Source: Bradysia coprophila
Taxonomy: Eukaryota; Arthropoda; Insecta; Diptera; Sciaridae
DNA length: 64,000 bases
Assembly: GCF_014529535.1 (NCBI RefSeq)
Contig: NW_023503313.1
Location: forward strand, 3,271,800-3,335,799
Direction: 5' to 3'
Shown here: piece after piece, positions 11,564 to 22,804 of the stretch
Position numbering within the stretch: position 1 is the first letter of the stretch
Layout: each line of letters starts with the position of its first letter
Made by a program: the position numbers and the translations under genes
Notes under the pieces: generated by a model
Told to the model about the DNA's origin: nothing
What the model saw: only the letters and a program-made list of their open reading frames with translations
The model's database searches: none

Positions 11564-12134
11564 CTTGATGAAATTATTGAGACGAGCGAAGCGTTCAAAT
11601 GATTTAGACAGCACAAAAATTTCACATTAAAACATGCATTGAAAATAATGATTGAAATAATACACGTTCTACAGGATAGGTTTTTGAAAATACAATCTCT
11701 TGCACATTGTCATTTGGTTCAACTTAACTCAGAGGAAAAGAATGGCAAAGGTAGCGCCAGCGGTTATTAAAATAAAGTTTGATGCCATGTCGTAAGCGAA
11801 GTATATAAACACTGAGTCATTAAATACTTTGGTCGAAAGTGCAAATTTGGGAGCTCGGACTTCAATTTTCAGTACCCATTTAGAGCAGATCTCATGATTA
11901 AAGTGTGTTGGCTCACCACATTTCGTAAAGCTTCAAGTAAAAAGCTTTTGGAAATAATGATTTGTTCCCGGTAACCGAACTAAAAAATATTTCCGGTCGT
12001 TAAGTCGAAGGTTGTAAACTTGTGAGATCACGTACTGACTGTATTTCGTAGGTATCGAACGTATCGAAGAAGCATCTTGTACTTCAATAAAAAATTGTTT
12101 TTCTGCGTTTTTGCTCACAGAATACGCGAGTGAA
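11564..12134. other. Upstream flank of the 18-exon gene
   Basis: Should hold the promoter and 5' untranslated region of the minus-strand gene that starts at 11563. No clear TATA box seen. A 61-codon open stretch at 11933-12118 on the minus strand lacks an ATG and looks accidental. Confidence 0.4.
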
Positions 12135-12336
12135 CACGGCAGAGTAAAGTTAACCAGGCAGAAGTGGACGTCTGACTAGGGACCTGAATAATCTAGTAGC
12201 CCTATATTTTTTGCGAATAAAATTTTTCAATTTATGTCAGTGTTCATTTGAGTTCATTTTCATACAGTGTATTAGGTCCCTTATTTGACGTTTCGAAAAT
12301 GAACCGCTCCTGCCTGGTTTATTTTACTCTGCCGTG
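12135..12336. mobile_element. MITE family B, copy 2 (7-bp TSD)
   Basis: A 202 bp element with ends CACGGCAGAGTAAAGTTAAC and TTATTTTACTCTGCCGTG. Direct repeats GAGTGAA flank it at 12128-12134 and 12337-12343. The second copy with a different 7 bp duplication confirms both the element borders and the duplication length. Confidence 0.9.
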
Positions 12337-12612
12337 GAGTGAATCAAGCTTGTTTATTATCGTAGTAGACGAATCCGACGTAAACTTTGACAGGTGAAAA
12401 ACAAATAAAGTCATTTTTTTCTTTGAGATTCAGCTGCAATGATTTATTGACTGAAGAAGTATGATTACCACTAAAACTGAATGTAGCAATCACGAGCGGA
12501 GCGAGCGTTTTTTTTAAATAAATTTCTGCTGTTAAAAAGACCGTGCTGTCTCCTAATGATAGTAAATGTCGATGTAGGCATCCATGGTAGTAAATATAAA
12601 AATACTTACTCT

Positions 12613-12752
12613 CACGGAATTTTGATCACCGACACATTTTCTGTTTCGTGGTTTACTGATTTTTTATGAATTTTGCATGTGTTTTTATATGGAGAGATCA
12701 GAAACTCAAGTAACACACAGAAACAGAAAATGTGTCGGTTTTCAATATTCCG
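12613..12752. repeat. Inverted repeat around ACCGACACATTTTC
   Basis: The left arm 12613-12647 (containing ACCGACACATTTTCTGTTTC) pairs with the right arm 12720-12752 (GAAACAGAAAATGTGTCGGT followed by a diverged TTCAATATTCCG). About 72 bp separate the arms. Probably a small MITE; no target duplication was clear. Confidence 0.65.
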
Positions 12753-12890
12753 TTCGTGTAGCATAACACCAAGTGTTACGTATCACCTGTTACCTGAGTC
12801 AATGTACGCGTGCATAGCACTGTCAAGCACCGAAGCTGACGTTGGCATCACTCAATTAGAAGACCACAAAAAAACCTATTGCCTATTTTA

Positions 12891-13701
12891 AGCCCCGTAC
12901 GAAGTACAAAGGGGCTTATAGGATTACGATGCCGTGTGTATTTGATGGAATTCGAAGCAGACGGTAAGGACAAAGTGTTTGTCAATGTTCATAGATAACG
13001 AATCCGCAATAAAAATTTTGTCTGTCCGTCTGTCCGTCACGTCGATATCTTGAGTAAATCAAATCCGATTTCATTTTTTTTCCCTGAAAAACAGTTGAGA
13101 GAGTGAGGCTAAGTTCGAAGATGGGCATATTCGGGTCGGCCCTGTTACTTTCGTGAGTTAGGGCCACGCCACCTAAGTGATTTAAGGTCTTTTGATGATA
13201 TTTATGGCAAAACAACGTCAATACCAATCCAGGAAAAAAAAGTTTTTTAAAATCGGGTGAGTGGACCGTGAGTTAGGGCCTTAGAAGTGAAAGGCTACTC
13301 GGCCTTATGTGTATTTTGCATATAAGTCGAGTAAATTTGATCCGTTTTTCCTAATTTTTGTTTCATTTAAAAGATGCCGAACAGTTGAATAGTTGAAAAA
13401 AATTTAAATTTGGGTCCTCGGACTCAGGCCGATACTAGGCCCTATGTGTATTTATACTCAATAAATTAAAATTTTAGGGCTATTTGAAATTTTTGTTTCA
13501 TTTGAAAGGAACGTCGTACGGGGCTCCGTAATTGCGCTATACAAATTTCATAATAATTTTACTTAAACTACACTAACGGGCGCAATAGGCTTACGGTCAA
13601 AGTAGGGTGACAGACGCACTAGGGTCACGTACGCAATAGATAGACGGGTTTGTACGGGGCTCAGTCGCAGCAAACGTTCCGACTGTTCTGATGGCTCGTT
13701 T
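12891..13701 (+). repeat. Dispersed repeat family A, copy 2
   Basis: Starts AGCCCCGTACGAAGTACAAA and ends GCTCAGTCGCAGCAAACG...CTGATGGCTCGTTT. The motif GTACGGGGCT, the exact reverse complement of the first ten bases, occurs at least twice inside (near 13516 and near 13656), so the element has inverted subterminal motifs. It is very similar to copy 1, and both carry 'ggacaaagtgtttgtcaatg'. No transposase reading frame. Confidence 0.8.
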
Positions 13702-14313
13702 ACGAACTATCTTTAACATCTTTCACATTTCAGCAGATCTATTACTTTATTTAATGTAAGTATTTTTAATAGACTATTTTCAAATCTTGTACTTAATTTG
13801 TTTGACATGCTTTTCGCTATATTAGACCACATTAATCATAGCTTGTTCCTGAAGTCGTTGTCGATAACAGATACGCTATATTTCAATTGACTAACAAAAC
13901 TTTACCTTAATGTTGTAACCTTATAAATTTTGACCATTGACATTGACCACTAATTTTCATCCTCGCTGAAGTCATAAAACAATAGTAGATTAAGCACTGG
14001 TTTGGACATTGTGCTGTCTCTTTTTCCATCTATGTTCTTTCTACTGCTTTTCTTGCCGATCAGCTGTTCAGTGTTTACTGTCACGGAAAGTGAAAACAAG
14101 ATTAGCAATTAGGTGAATGTTTTCAATAGAATCTGGCTGTGGTTCATTCAGAAATTAATAATTAAGTTTTGGTGTAGTGAGACTTGTCGTTACATTGTGC
14201 AGTACCCAGTACGTACATAATTAGATTTTTCATCAATGTTCCTAAGAAGATAGCAGAGCAAGTTTCTTACACGAAAGTTATATACCACACCGAAAACAAA
14301 ATTTGTTACTACT
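13702..14313. other. Upstream region of ANKRD16
   Basis: No repeat or gene recognised. It should contain the promoter and 5' untranslated region of the ankyrin gene starting at 14314. Confidence 0.45.
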
Positions 14314-15752
14314 ATGAAAGCCAACAAGGATAACAGAATTAAGTTAATGTTCCTAGCTATTCAAAGAGATCATTTCGATCAGTTCCGGACATCATTTGAA
14401 GAATGTTCCAAAATTTACGATGTCAACAATAATCTACGCAACACTTCTGAGGATTCTGCGGTTCATGTTGCTGCCCAGCACGGTAGACTGTCGATTCTGA
14501 GGTACAATTTCGTCTTTACTCAACTCAGCATCATAATGTTCGAAAATTGCGAACTTTACTTTAGATGACTCTGTTACATAAAACATTTTATGAATCTCGT
14601 TGAAAAGTGCTTTATTAGGCTCACGATGCGTATTATGACACACGGCCTTCGGCCACACATCTAGAGCCTAATGAAGTACTTTGCACTCGATGTCATAAAT
14701 AACTATTATACAGGTTTTATACCTCAAATATGTATTGTCTTGTGATAAATACAATGAAATTTCAGATATCTTATCGAGGAGAAAGGAGCGTTTGTTGATT
14801 TGAAAAATAGTAACCGGAAAACTCCACTTCATGATGCCGCTCAATTTTCTCAGTGTGAAGTGGTTGAGTATTTGATAGACAAAGGTACAGCATTTATTGT
14901 GCTTAGCGGACTACTCTGTATTACACTTCCATTAAAATTGAATAACAGGAGGAGACGTTAATGCACTAAAGAATGCCGACTGGACCCCACTCATGCTTGC
15001 TTGCACAAAGCCTCGACTTGATGTTGTGTCGATTTTGATAAAGAACGGAGCTGATCCACTATTTAGGAACAAGGACGGCTGGAACAGTTTTCACGTAGCA
15101 AGTAGAGAAGGCGGTGTCGATATGTTGCAGCTTTTAGTCTCAGAACTAACAAATCGCACAGTGGAAAGAATTGATCGACTTGTTAACTCCAGCAGTAAAA
15201 ATGGACGGAGGCCATTACATACTGCAGGTAGGTTGTTAGTAATTTGTGATGGTCGAGCTAGTTAGTAGCGTACAATGTCCTTATGTAGCTCTTATTAAAA
15301 ACACCTTCAAATAGCTCTAAATGGTCGATTCGCTGCAGTCGAATACTTACTTACCAACAATTTCGCTGCTGTGAACGAAGTCGACAATTGCGGGACAACA
15401 GCACTGATGGATTCCGTCCGAAGTGGTTCAACCGAAATATTCGATCTATTGGTAAAATTTGGCGCAGAAATTACACGACGAAACAAAGCCGGATTTAACT
15501 GCTTACATATAGCGGCTGAAGTTGGATTCACAAATGTAATAGTGCATCTGGTGCAACTGTATAACTTTGATGTAAATGCTCTGACACTCCATGGACATAT
15601 GACTGCAGTTCAGATTGCGAAAAAGGTGGGGAAGAGGAGCTGTTGATGTGTTAGATTTCACTTCAATTATTTTTTTTTAGGAGAAGCACGAATCGGCTGT
15701 GAAAACTTTGGAAATGTTGTCGACAAAGGAAAATGTTCTGGTAACAACATGA
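14314..15752 (+). CDS. ANKRD16: Ankyrin repeat domain protein 16 (ANKRD16)
   Basis: Five exons: 14314-14501, 14766-14884, 14949-15227, 15315-15625, 15681-15752, all phase-consistent, giving 322 aa against about 361 in vertebrates. Ankyrin repeats fill nearly the whole protein. Key matches to the family are DWTPLMLAC, then FRNKDGWNSFHVASREG, GRRPLHTA and DNCGTTALMD, in the order expected for ANKRD16. In mouse, ANKRD16 binds the alanyl-tRNA synthetase catalytic domain and accepts wrongly activated serine on lysine side chains, which prevents mistranslation; the same role here is inferred. There is no signal peptide or membrane segment. A polyadenylation signal AATAAA lies at 15815. Intron 1 holds a dispersed repeat. 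Confidence 0.9.
14518..14712. repeat. Dispersed repeat C, copy in ANKRD16 intron 1
   Basis: Shares CTCAGCATCATAATGTTCGA at its start and AAGTACTTTGCACTCG near its end with a second copy at 31497-31681. The two are diverged in the middle. Probably a short non-autonomous element. Confidence 0.65.
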
Positions 15753-16575
15753 TCACTCGCTCTGGATAATAGTGCATTTGAAAGCCTTCGGATTCACTAA
15801 CCTTAAGTCACAGAAATAAATGCTGCGTTGGAATGGTCTCAAGTTGTGGACAATAAATTATTTCACCTACCGAGCGAAACTACTTTCACATTGAAATTCG
15901 AATTCATTTTGTATTGAGTCGGAGTCGCCAGAAATAAAACTTCAATGCTACAAAGAGTTGATAGACTTCTCATAACACGTACTACAAGGCATCAACTTAC
16001 CAATAAAATTCAAAATCCTACACCATTGATTGGCAAAGTAGACGAATTTACAAGATCCGATTCTTGAGCGACGACCCTTCTAAAATTAATGCAAAATAGA
16101 CGAATTTCCTTCGATTTTTTCGGTGTTTTTTGATGTTCTTGGAAAATTCTAATTGGATGTTTTTTGGGCTGCCGACCAGCATAGCTGAGCCAGAATTTGG
16201 CATGGCTGGGCGCTAGTTTTACCAAACTAGAAGACGTCATTTAGACACTACTTCAACCTTAGTGTTGAAGTAGTGACTGAAGATGTGACCAAGTTTTCTG
16301 GTTCGGTTTCAAGTTTGGTCTCTCATTCAATCTTTGTGCTTAGTGACCAAAGGTTGTAGATTGGTCAGTTCGTTGGTCACCAAATTCCGCAAAGTAGTGA
16401 TCAATTAACGCTACAATCCACCTGGACACAAATATTAACAGTGTACCACATTGGGTCACGACGATTGGCATTACGGCAAATCTGTGATATTAATGTAAAA
16501 AGACGGAAAGTATACAAGGAGTCCCTGGTGAATGTTCACCGAATTGAAATTTCTAAACATTCCATTATACAATTT
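15753..16575. other. ANKRD16 3' flank with small hairpin
   Basis: Carries the AATAAA at 15815. A perfect 12 bp stem (CACTACTTCAAC / GTTGAAGTAGTG, six-base loop) lies at 16246-16275. No gene recognised. Confidence 0.5.
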
Positions 16576-16754
16576 ACAGTCAGAGGCAGTGAAGTTTCAG
16601 CATGAATTTGCTTCAGCTGTTTTTCAGCTGATCCACAAATACAATAAAAACTGTTCATAAGGTTGAAGCTGCTGAATGCACGTGCATAATAGTGGTAAAA
16701 CCGTATAAGGACGCTGAAAGACATCTGAGGCAAATTCATGCTGCCTCTGACTGT
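16576..16754. mobile_element. MITE-like inverted repeat
   Basis: A 179 bp element. The ends ACAGTCAGAGGCAG and CTGCCTCTGACTGT are perfectly inverted, and CATGAATTTG pairs with CAAATTCATG further in. No target duplication is obvious. The inner sequence resembles the decayed inverted repeat at 2833-2973. Confidence 0.7.
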
Positions 16755-17104
16755 ATCACCTTCTGATTAACTGATTAAAATCAAATGCGAAACAATTGTC
16801 GCAAAGCGAGCTGGCTTGGGCTCGTTCCTCGAAACGGTGTGCTTTAAACATAAGTCAATATTTTCCCCGCATAATTGATTGTATTTAATGAAAAATATCA
16901 CCAACCAGACATGTGTGCCTAAATAATTTATTTTTTGGTTCATTGAAATCATTTCTAATTTTAATTTTATCGACTGGCACAGTTGCTGAATCGCAGTTCC
17001 ATTTACATATACATCCTAACACACAAGACATATTCTCCATTAAAAAAAAAATAGAACAAAAGTTTAACAAACAACAACACAAAGTCGGTTTGAAATCATG
17101 TTTT

Positions 17105-18022
17105 TTAACGAATCTGAATAGGCTTCCGATCAGTAAAAAAGTTTCTAAGTACAAGCACTTGTGCAATACTAATAACTAAGATGCCAAATGTTTCTAAAAT
17201 GGACCACCATAACACACGTTCGTTAATGTCTTCGGCTCGTTTACGGCCTGAAAAAAACAAATCGATTTATTGACTTGGAACATGTTTCAATTGGTGTCAT
17301 AGTTGTTTGCCCACTCACCCTGCGCTTCCCTCAGTCGATGATGCGTCTGATAGTCAAGAATGGAATTTAAACTTTTGTGTATTTCCTGAGCTGATGATTC
17401 CATTTGTGTTAATGCTGTCGCATGATCTTCTAAGTTGAATAGGGGCGAGTCTTCACCAACTTGGAAATCCATGTACACTAACTTATGCGAAAATGTCGAG
17501 AATTCGTTGCTGAAGCATGCTACGTATACGCCGTTCAACTGCGGTTAAAGTTGGTATTTATTTTACCGACAAACAGAAAATGAGAAAATAACTATACTCA
17601 CGGTGGCTGTGAATTGATGAGAATCGAATTGAGCTTTGACTTGCTGGTAGAGAACTTCTCCTTTTGGATTTGCTAGCGATACGTCAACATCGTATTGTCC
17701 ACCGGTAACAACCTAACAGATAAACGGCACTCATTAATTCGAAATATGTTTTACACGTCACAGTTTCAACATCTTCAGCGAATTGTGTGACTAAGATACA
17801 TCATTTACATATCGATGAATCGGTGGCTCAGTTTTACAGAAATAAAATTGGCCGCTTCATCGCATAAATTACCTGAAATTCTAATGTTGCCGTTTGATTT
17901 GCTTTAATTTCCTCGTAGAAACACTCCTTTGCATTATCTGCCAGCTCAAACGTTAATTCGACACTGTGGACTGTTCTTGTTATGTAAAAGAATGCAATAC
18001 TAAAGAAAATGACTTTCAACAT
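17105..18022 (-). CDS. p24/TMED7-type cargo receptor
   Basis: Four exons, right to left: 18022-17873, 17712-17602, 17538-17319, 17247-17105; 207 aa. A signal peptide ([20 protein letters not shown]) is followed by a GOLD domain starting [18 protein letters not shown]. Then come the family-typical [20 protein letters not shown] and ALTQMES, a coiled-coil segment ending [20 protein letters not shown], and one transmembrane helix ([18 protein letters not shown]). The short tail [13 protein letters not shown] carries the di-phenylalanine used in COPII binding. The order and motifs match vertebrate TMED7 and, I believe, Drosophila opossum. The role is a cycling ER-Golgi cargo receptor. An AATAAA occurs on the minus strand at 16932-16927. 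Confidence 0.92.
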
Positions 18023-19061
18023 TTCAATAGAAATTTTTCCGATGTTTCGTGATTGAACAAATTATAAAAATAGTAAAAAATCAATTTTTTTTTACTAAAT
18101 ACTGCCAAAATCAGACAACAACGGCCATTGGAGAAATTATATTATTCGAGTATACGAAACGTCAACTCAAAAATACAAGTCGTGTCGTGGCCAATTTTGT
18201 GTCAAAAATTATACGATTTGCCTGTCATACACCTTTCTGAACTTTCCGAACGGCTTAGATGCGGCGGATCCGGTGACATTTTGGAAACTTTCAATTAACT
18301 TTGTCTTCTGTCTGTTTGCTTTTCCGCTGAAATGTGCAATTTATCTTTGCATCATTTCACTAGGCCACACCTTTTGGGTGGGTCAGGTCCCTTAACTGAC
18401 TGATTTTCTAAATCAATTTTGGCGATTGTTACAAAAATATCAATGAATGAACAAAGTACGACCAACATTTTCATGTATTTCAGGTTTTTGGTCATACAAT
18501 CATGCTTTTTCAATCATAGTAGTGAACATTTTGGGACCGCTAATTTGACAATAATCTATTCGCAAGTTCTTCACACACATTTGGCCTCACAGTCATACGT
18601 TTTCATTCATACAATTAGAGCATATTGTTTGAAATGACAGCTGTCACGAACACGGAATGAACGGAATGAAAACGGATGACTGAAAGGGCACGTTTATCTT
18701 CCGAAAATATTACAAATTATTACTAGACTAGACCAAAACTGTTACTAGACAAATAATTTGAATCAATAAATTTTGTGAAGACTTATCCGTTGACACCGGT
18801 AACCTGTACGAGACCTCTGAGCCGCGTGTCCATGTTTTATACGTTGTTATATCAATTAACTGTTATACCAGTTCCATGTGTCTGGTATGTTTTGACAGCC
18901 ATGCTTGTTGCGCAAGTGTTTGTTGTAAAATTGTAAATAAACATTAGATCATCGATACCTGAAAATAATTCTAGTACCAAGTACTGCAGCATGTGGCGGC
19001 AGTGTAAATTGTTGTTAACGAGAAATACAAAATTGAAACAAAATTAGAAACTTTTATTTTA
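18023..19061. other. Divergent promoter region TMED7 / CLCC1-like
   Basis: Separates two divergently transcribed genes. Bases 18364-18433 contain a repeat shared with 46803-46869 (phrases such as CACCTTTTGGGTGGGTCAGG and GACTGACTGATTTTC-like), which is dispersed and not gene-specific. No other gene recognised. Confidence 0.5.
18364..18433 (+). repeat. Short dispersed repeat D, copy 1
   Basis: About 70 bp, alike in order and sequence to 46803-46869: a CACCTTTT..GTGGGT..AGGTC block, then CTGACTGATTTTCT, AATCAATTTT and GCGATTxTTACAAA. Borders unknown. Confidence 0.6.
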
Positions 19062-20831
19062 ATGGCGAGGCTTAATTTCGGTAAGTTTCTATGGCTTAAA
19101 TTCTTTCAGCATGTGACGCAACAGCCTTTAATTTGTGTGTCAATGACTTTCTATAAACAAATTAGGCAAAACCACATTGCTAGGATAATTTCACATGATT
19201 TTTTTTTTATGTCAACCAGGTGTACACATCATAGTTATATTATGTGTCGTTCAATTATCATGGAGCGATTATAGTTTTAGACCTGACTGGGAAGAACCTG
19301 ATGCATTCTCTCAGAAAAAAACATTACAATCCGGGAAACCATCCCATCTCAACGTAGATGATACGCACAAATGTCAAGCGTGTACAAACGCAAAAGATGA
19401 CAATCTGACGTTGCTGTACCAAAAACTAGTAAAATATTTGCTGAAGCGTAAAAGTATGAAGGTGATGCTATAACGGAATTCATTACCGGAAAAAGGAGCA
19501 AAATCAAATAACCTAAGTCTCTTTACAGTTCGAAGAATCATCACGGACCTATTACCGAAGTTTGCATCTTCACGTCAGTGAGGAACAAATGAATCGTTTC
19601 GATAAAATGACCGACGTTCATGACATGGATCAACTGATCGCCGAGGTGTTGCATCAGTCCAGAAGCGGAACATATGAACTGTTCAAGGAAATGTATCTGA
19701 CGTGGAAAGATGTGTTCCTAGGGTACTGGCAACTGGTTATGTCATCCAGACAGTTTGTTATTGGAATTCAATTCGCTGGTTTCGTTCTGATTTGGTTTGC
19801 CAGTAGGAGGTTCAGATTTAGTTTCTCCGTGGTTGGAACATTCTTTGTGCTGTTCTATCTGTACAGCTTTTTGGATTCTGAATGTCATCGGGTGAGTACT
19901 GTGGCAGTTTTAGTGGGAACGACTCGCGGAGGAAAATAGTTCATTAAAATGGGAAACGAAATTTTTCGATTTCAGAAGAAAGAAATTGAAAGAACGGCTC
20001 AGATGATTGGAATGAAGGATAACCCGTGCAATACAACGTCTTTTTGGAGCTACTATTTTGGGAATCAAAATGAAGAATGTAAAAAGTATCTGGAGTAAGT
20101 ATTGATATTGGACTAGTGTGCTTCATGTGGGCTGACTATGCTGGTCGCAGTTAGATCAGTAGGTCTTTACTGTCTGTCGTCCTTACAATTTCTACATTTT
20201 ACAGTAATTCGTACGACGTTTCCTGTACATTGATTGATGTCTACGAAGAATTCATCAACATTTTCGTCTACAAGCAAATGTGGAACCTCATTGACAATAG
20301 TGTAGCGAATATCCTCAAGGTCTATGGTAATTTGCTTTCTATTCCATTTTTCGGGTCTAAACTATTTAACAAAAAAAAAACGATCTTTCGACAGCAACAC
20401 ACGGAATCATCGGTGGTATAATGGTCACCGTGATATGCGTCTACTTATTCAACAACTACATTACCTTGGTCGTCAACTCAGTTTTCCACTATCTCTTTTC
20501 AATGCGTGGAAGTGGACATCGATCAGTTAATAGCATACGGCAACCGAATAACACCGGTGCTGGAGACACAATAAGCACAGAAGTTCTAAATAAAATTCTA
20601 GATATTACGCGAGACCAAACCAAATTGAATGCACTACATCTAACCAGACTGACGTCTAATTCTGGTGTGCAGCCGATCGACATTGTAGATGGGAATGAAA
20701 GCGCTGAGGGCGAAACGGTAATCGAATCAGAAACGGAATGTGTGCAGCTGGCCGCAACGGCTTTTGTTTCAACGGATTCGGCCGATTCGAAAGATAAATC
20801 GGACGAATCGATTCAGGACCTGCAACAGTGA
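19062..20831 (+). CDS. CLCC1-like ER membrane protein
   Basis: Six exons: 19062-19080, 19220-19461, 19529-19891, 19976-20094, 20205-20326, 20395-20831; 433 aa, all phases consistent. A tiny first exon joins to give the signal peptide MARLNFGVHIIVILCVVQLS. A luminal part with a CQAC motif follows, then EMYLTWKDVFLGYWQL, two closely spaced membrane helices (IGIQFAGFVLIWFA; FSFSVVGTFFVLFYLYSFL), a loop with NPCNTTSFWSYYFGN, and a third helix (GGIMVTVICVYLFNNYITL). A Ser/Asp/Glu-rich cytosolic tail ends it. This layout matches chloride channel CLIC-like 1, an ER membrane protein linked to anion flux. Similarity is moderate, so the family is likely but function is inferred. Confidence 0.75.
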
Positions 20832-21589
20832 CTAAGTTAAAAGTTGAGAATTTGTATTTATTTTGAGTGTTGTTAATGAAATGCTTCGGCGGAATTTCTA
20901 TTTTTATAAATTTGATCTTTCACTTCATCCCATTTGAGGCTGGAATTATGTTTCCGCATAAAGACTAAATATAAGCTACAAACCCCGAAACTTTACTATT
21001 TTGTCTAGTCAAAATCACTTTTCTTCGTTGTGATCACAAGCCTTAGGACCGAAAATGCAGTGCTCGGCTCGCTCAAGAGAGGAAGTATTTTACATGATAA
21101 AGCCACCGAAGCCATCTATTGAACTATGTGTCAAAAAGTGACTTTGTGCCTCTTCTATTTGTTGCTGCTTTTATTTTGAGAGAGATTGTGATTTTCACGT
21201 AGAGACCTGGTTAGAAGAAAAATTTAAATTTCTAAGTTGACTCTTCCTACGTCAATCTCTCCATTATTTAGGCGGCGGTGATCATTGAAGTAGAAATGCA
21301 AGTCGATTTAAACCGGTTAACCGCCAATTTATGTCGCGTTCTAATGTCAGCCCATGAGTCACAAATCATCCTCAGAGACCATAACCCCGAAAACATTTCT
21401 ACTGTAGAAACAGACACTTTGAAGGTTCTGTGCAGCCCGTTCTGCCTGCTGAGCCAATGAATATTGTGCCGCTCTAAATTGAAATAATTGTTCGCTATCG
21501 AGTACGGTTCACTTTGCAGAAGGCATTTTTTTCAGTACGAAAAGGGAAGGAGCGACAACTTGACAAGATAAAAAAAATCTTCGTTTTGT
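20832..21589. other. Spacer without recognised gene
   Basis: Holds the 3' untranslated region of the CLCC1-like gene, then sequence without supported features. A 60-codon open stretch at 21278-21460 looks accidental. Confidence 0.45.
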
Positions 21590-21889
21590 TCAATATACAC
21601 TCAACTTCACATCGATTGAAGTGTCATCATCATACCCATGAGATAACCTTTTACTTCTAATAATCACCTTCAACACCGAATACAAAACATCAAAGGAAAA
21701 AATAGTTTTCTTAAGAGTCTGACCGAGCACATAATAGGTTAACATGGTTGTAATCAACGTACAGAAAGCTGAGGAATACACAAAATGTGTTTCGTAAGTG
21801 CAATAAGTTAAAATTGTTTGCAATTTCCCATTGTACGTTGAGCCTAAGGTTACGACAAATACAACAAACAAACTAGACGTAACGGAGAA
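21590..21889 (-). CDS. Possible last exon of a small membrane protein
   Basis: Open for 99 codons from a good acceptor site (pyrimidine-rich tract then TTTAG at 21890) to a TGA at 21590. The translation has two hydrophobic stretches (SLFVVFVVTLGS; SSAFCTLITTMLTYYVLG) followed by a charged tail, which resembles the end of a small multi-pass membrane protein. No upstream exon with an ATG could be identified, and the region to the right is occupied by glutaredoxin-3 on the other strand. I recognise no family. It could also be chance. Confidence 0.3.
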   Translation of the reverse strand, partial: FSVTSSLFVVFVVTLGSTYNGKLQTILTYCTYETHFVYSSAFCTLITTMLTYYVLGQTLKKTIFSFDVLYSVLKVIIRSKRLSHGYDDDTSIDVKLSVY

Positions 21890-22074
21890 CTAAAGGAACG
21901 AAAAAATGATTTGCATATTCTGCTGGTGTTTACGTGTTTTTCTACATAAATTAGTTGCTTTTTGCAGGGAATAGTTTCACTGTTTATCGATGACGAAAGT
22001 GACAGTGTGGTTGCACGCAACCCCTTACCTGTTCATCGCAACATCCGCAAATTGAAATTCTTTTCTTTTTACAG

Positions 22075-22795
22075 ATCCGATGCGGTCACCGTTGTTCTAT
22101 TTTCAGCCGACTGGGCCGAACAATGTAAACAAATTTTAGACGTCATGGGTGAACTGTCGAAATTACCCGATTTGAACGAAATTTCGTTTTTGAACGTTCC
22201 TGCCGAAGAATTTAGTGAAATCTCCTTAAAGCACCAGGTAATGCATCCGGATGTAACATACACTCGCTTCGAGAAAAACACTAAATTCGTTTACCATTCC
22301 AGGTGGATGCAGTTCCAACGGTCATTTTTTTCCGCAATAATACCGCCATTGATCGTATCGATGGCATTGACATTGCAAAGTTGACGGAAACGTGTAAAAA
22401 ACTAGCAAACGCAAGCAGCCAAAATTCGAAAGGCAGTCTAGAGGATCGACTGAAATCGTTGATAAACAAGTCAAAGGTGATGATTTTCATGAAAGGCGAC
22501 CGAGTCACTCCACGATGCGGATTTTCCAAGCAACTGATTGCAATTGTCAACGATGTTGGGTGAGTCGATTCGGGTTGATTATTTCTGACGAAGTGACTCA
22601 TTGTACTGCTCTTACAGTGTCCAATACGAAACATTCGACATTCTATCCGACGAAGATGTTAGACAAGGTTTAAAAACTTATTCAGACTGGCCCACGTACC
22701 CCCAATTATATGTGAACGGAGAGTTGATTGGAGGATTGGACATAATTAAGGAATTGTTAGCCGGAGGTGAGCTTCCTTCAACATTGAACGGTTAA
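22075..22795 (+). CDS. GLRX3: Glutaredoxin-3 (monothiol, PICOT-type), 5' end missing
   Basis: Exons 22075-22237, 22303-22559 and 22618-22795 join in phase, covering about 198 residues. The N-terminal thioredoxin-like domain has [16 protein letters not shown], in which the usual CxxC is reduced to one Cys, and [12 protein letters not shown]. The glutaredoxin domain has [16 protein letters not shown] with the monothiol CGFS site, then [17 protein letters not shown] and the end ELLAGGELP. There is one Grx domain, as in insects and yeast, rather than two as in mammals. These proteins bind glutathione-ligated [2Fe-2S] clusters and serve iron handling. The first exon, about 20 residues with the ATG, was not found. 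AATAAA at 22808 follows the stop. Confidence 0.88.
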
Positions 22796-22804
22796 TGATT
22801 TGGA

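Noticed and set aside
11933-12118. 61-codon minus-strand frame upstream of the 18-exon gene
   Set aside because: No ATG, ends close to a MITE, no family match and no splice partner.
21278-21460. Candidate first exon of glutaredoxin-3
   Set aside because: The translation does not resemble the expected N-terminus and no donor puts it in phase with 22075.
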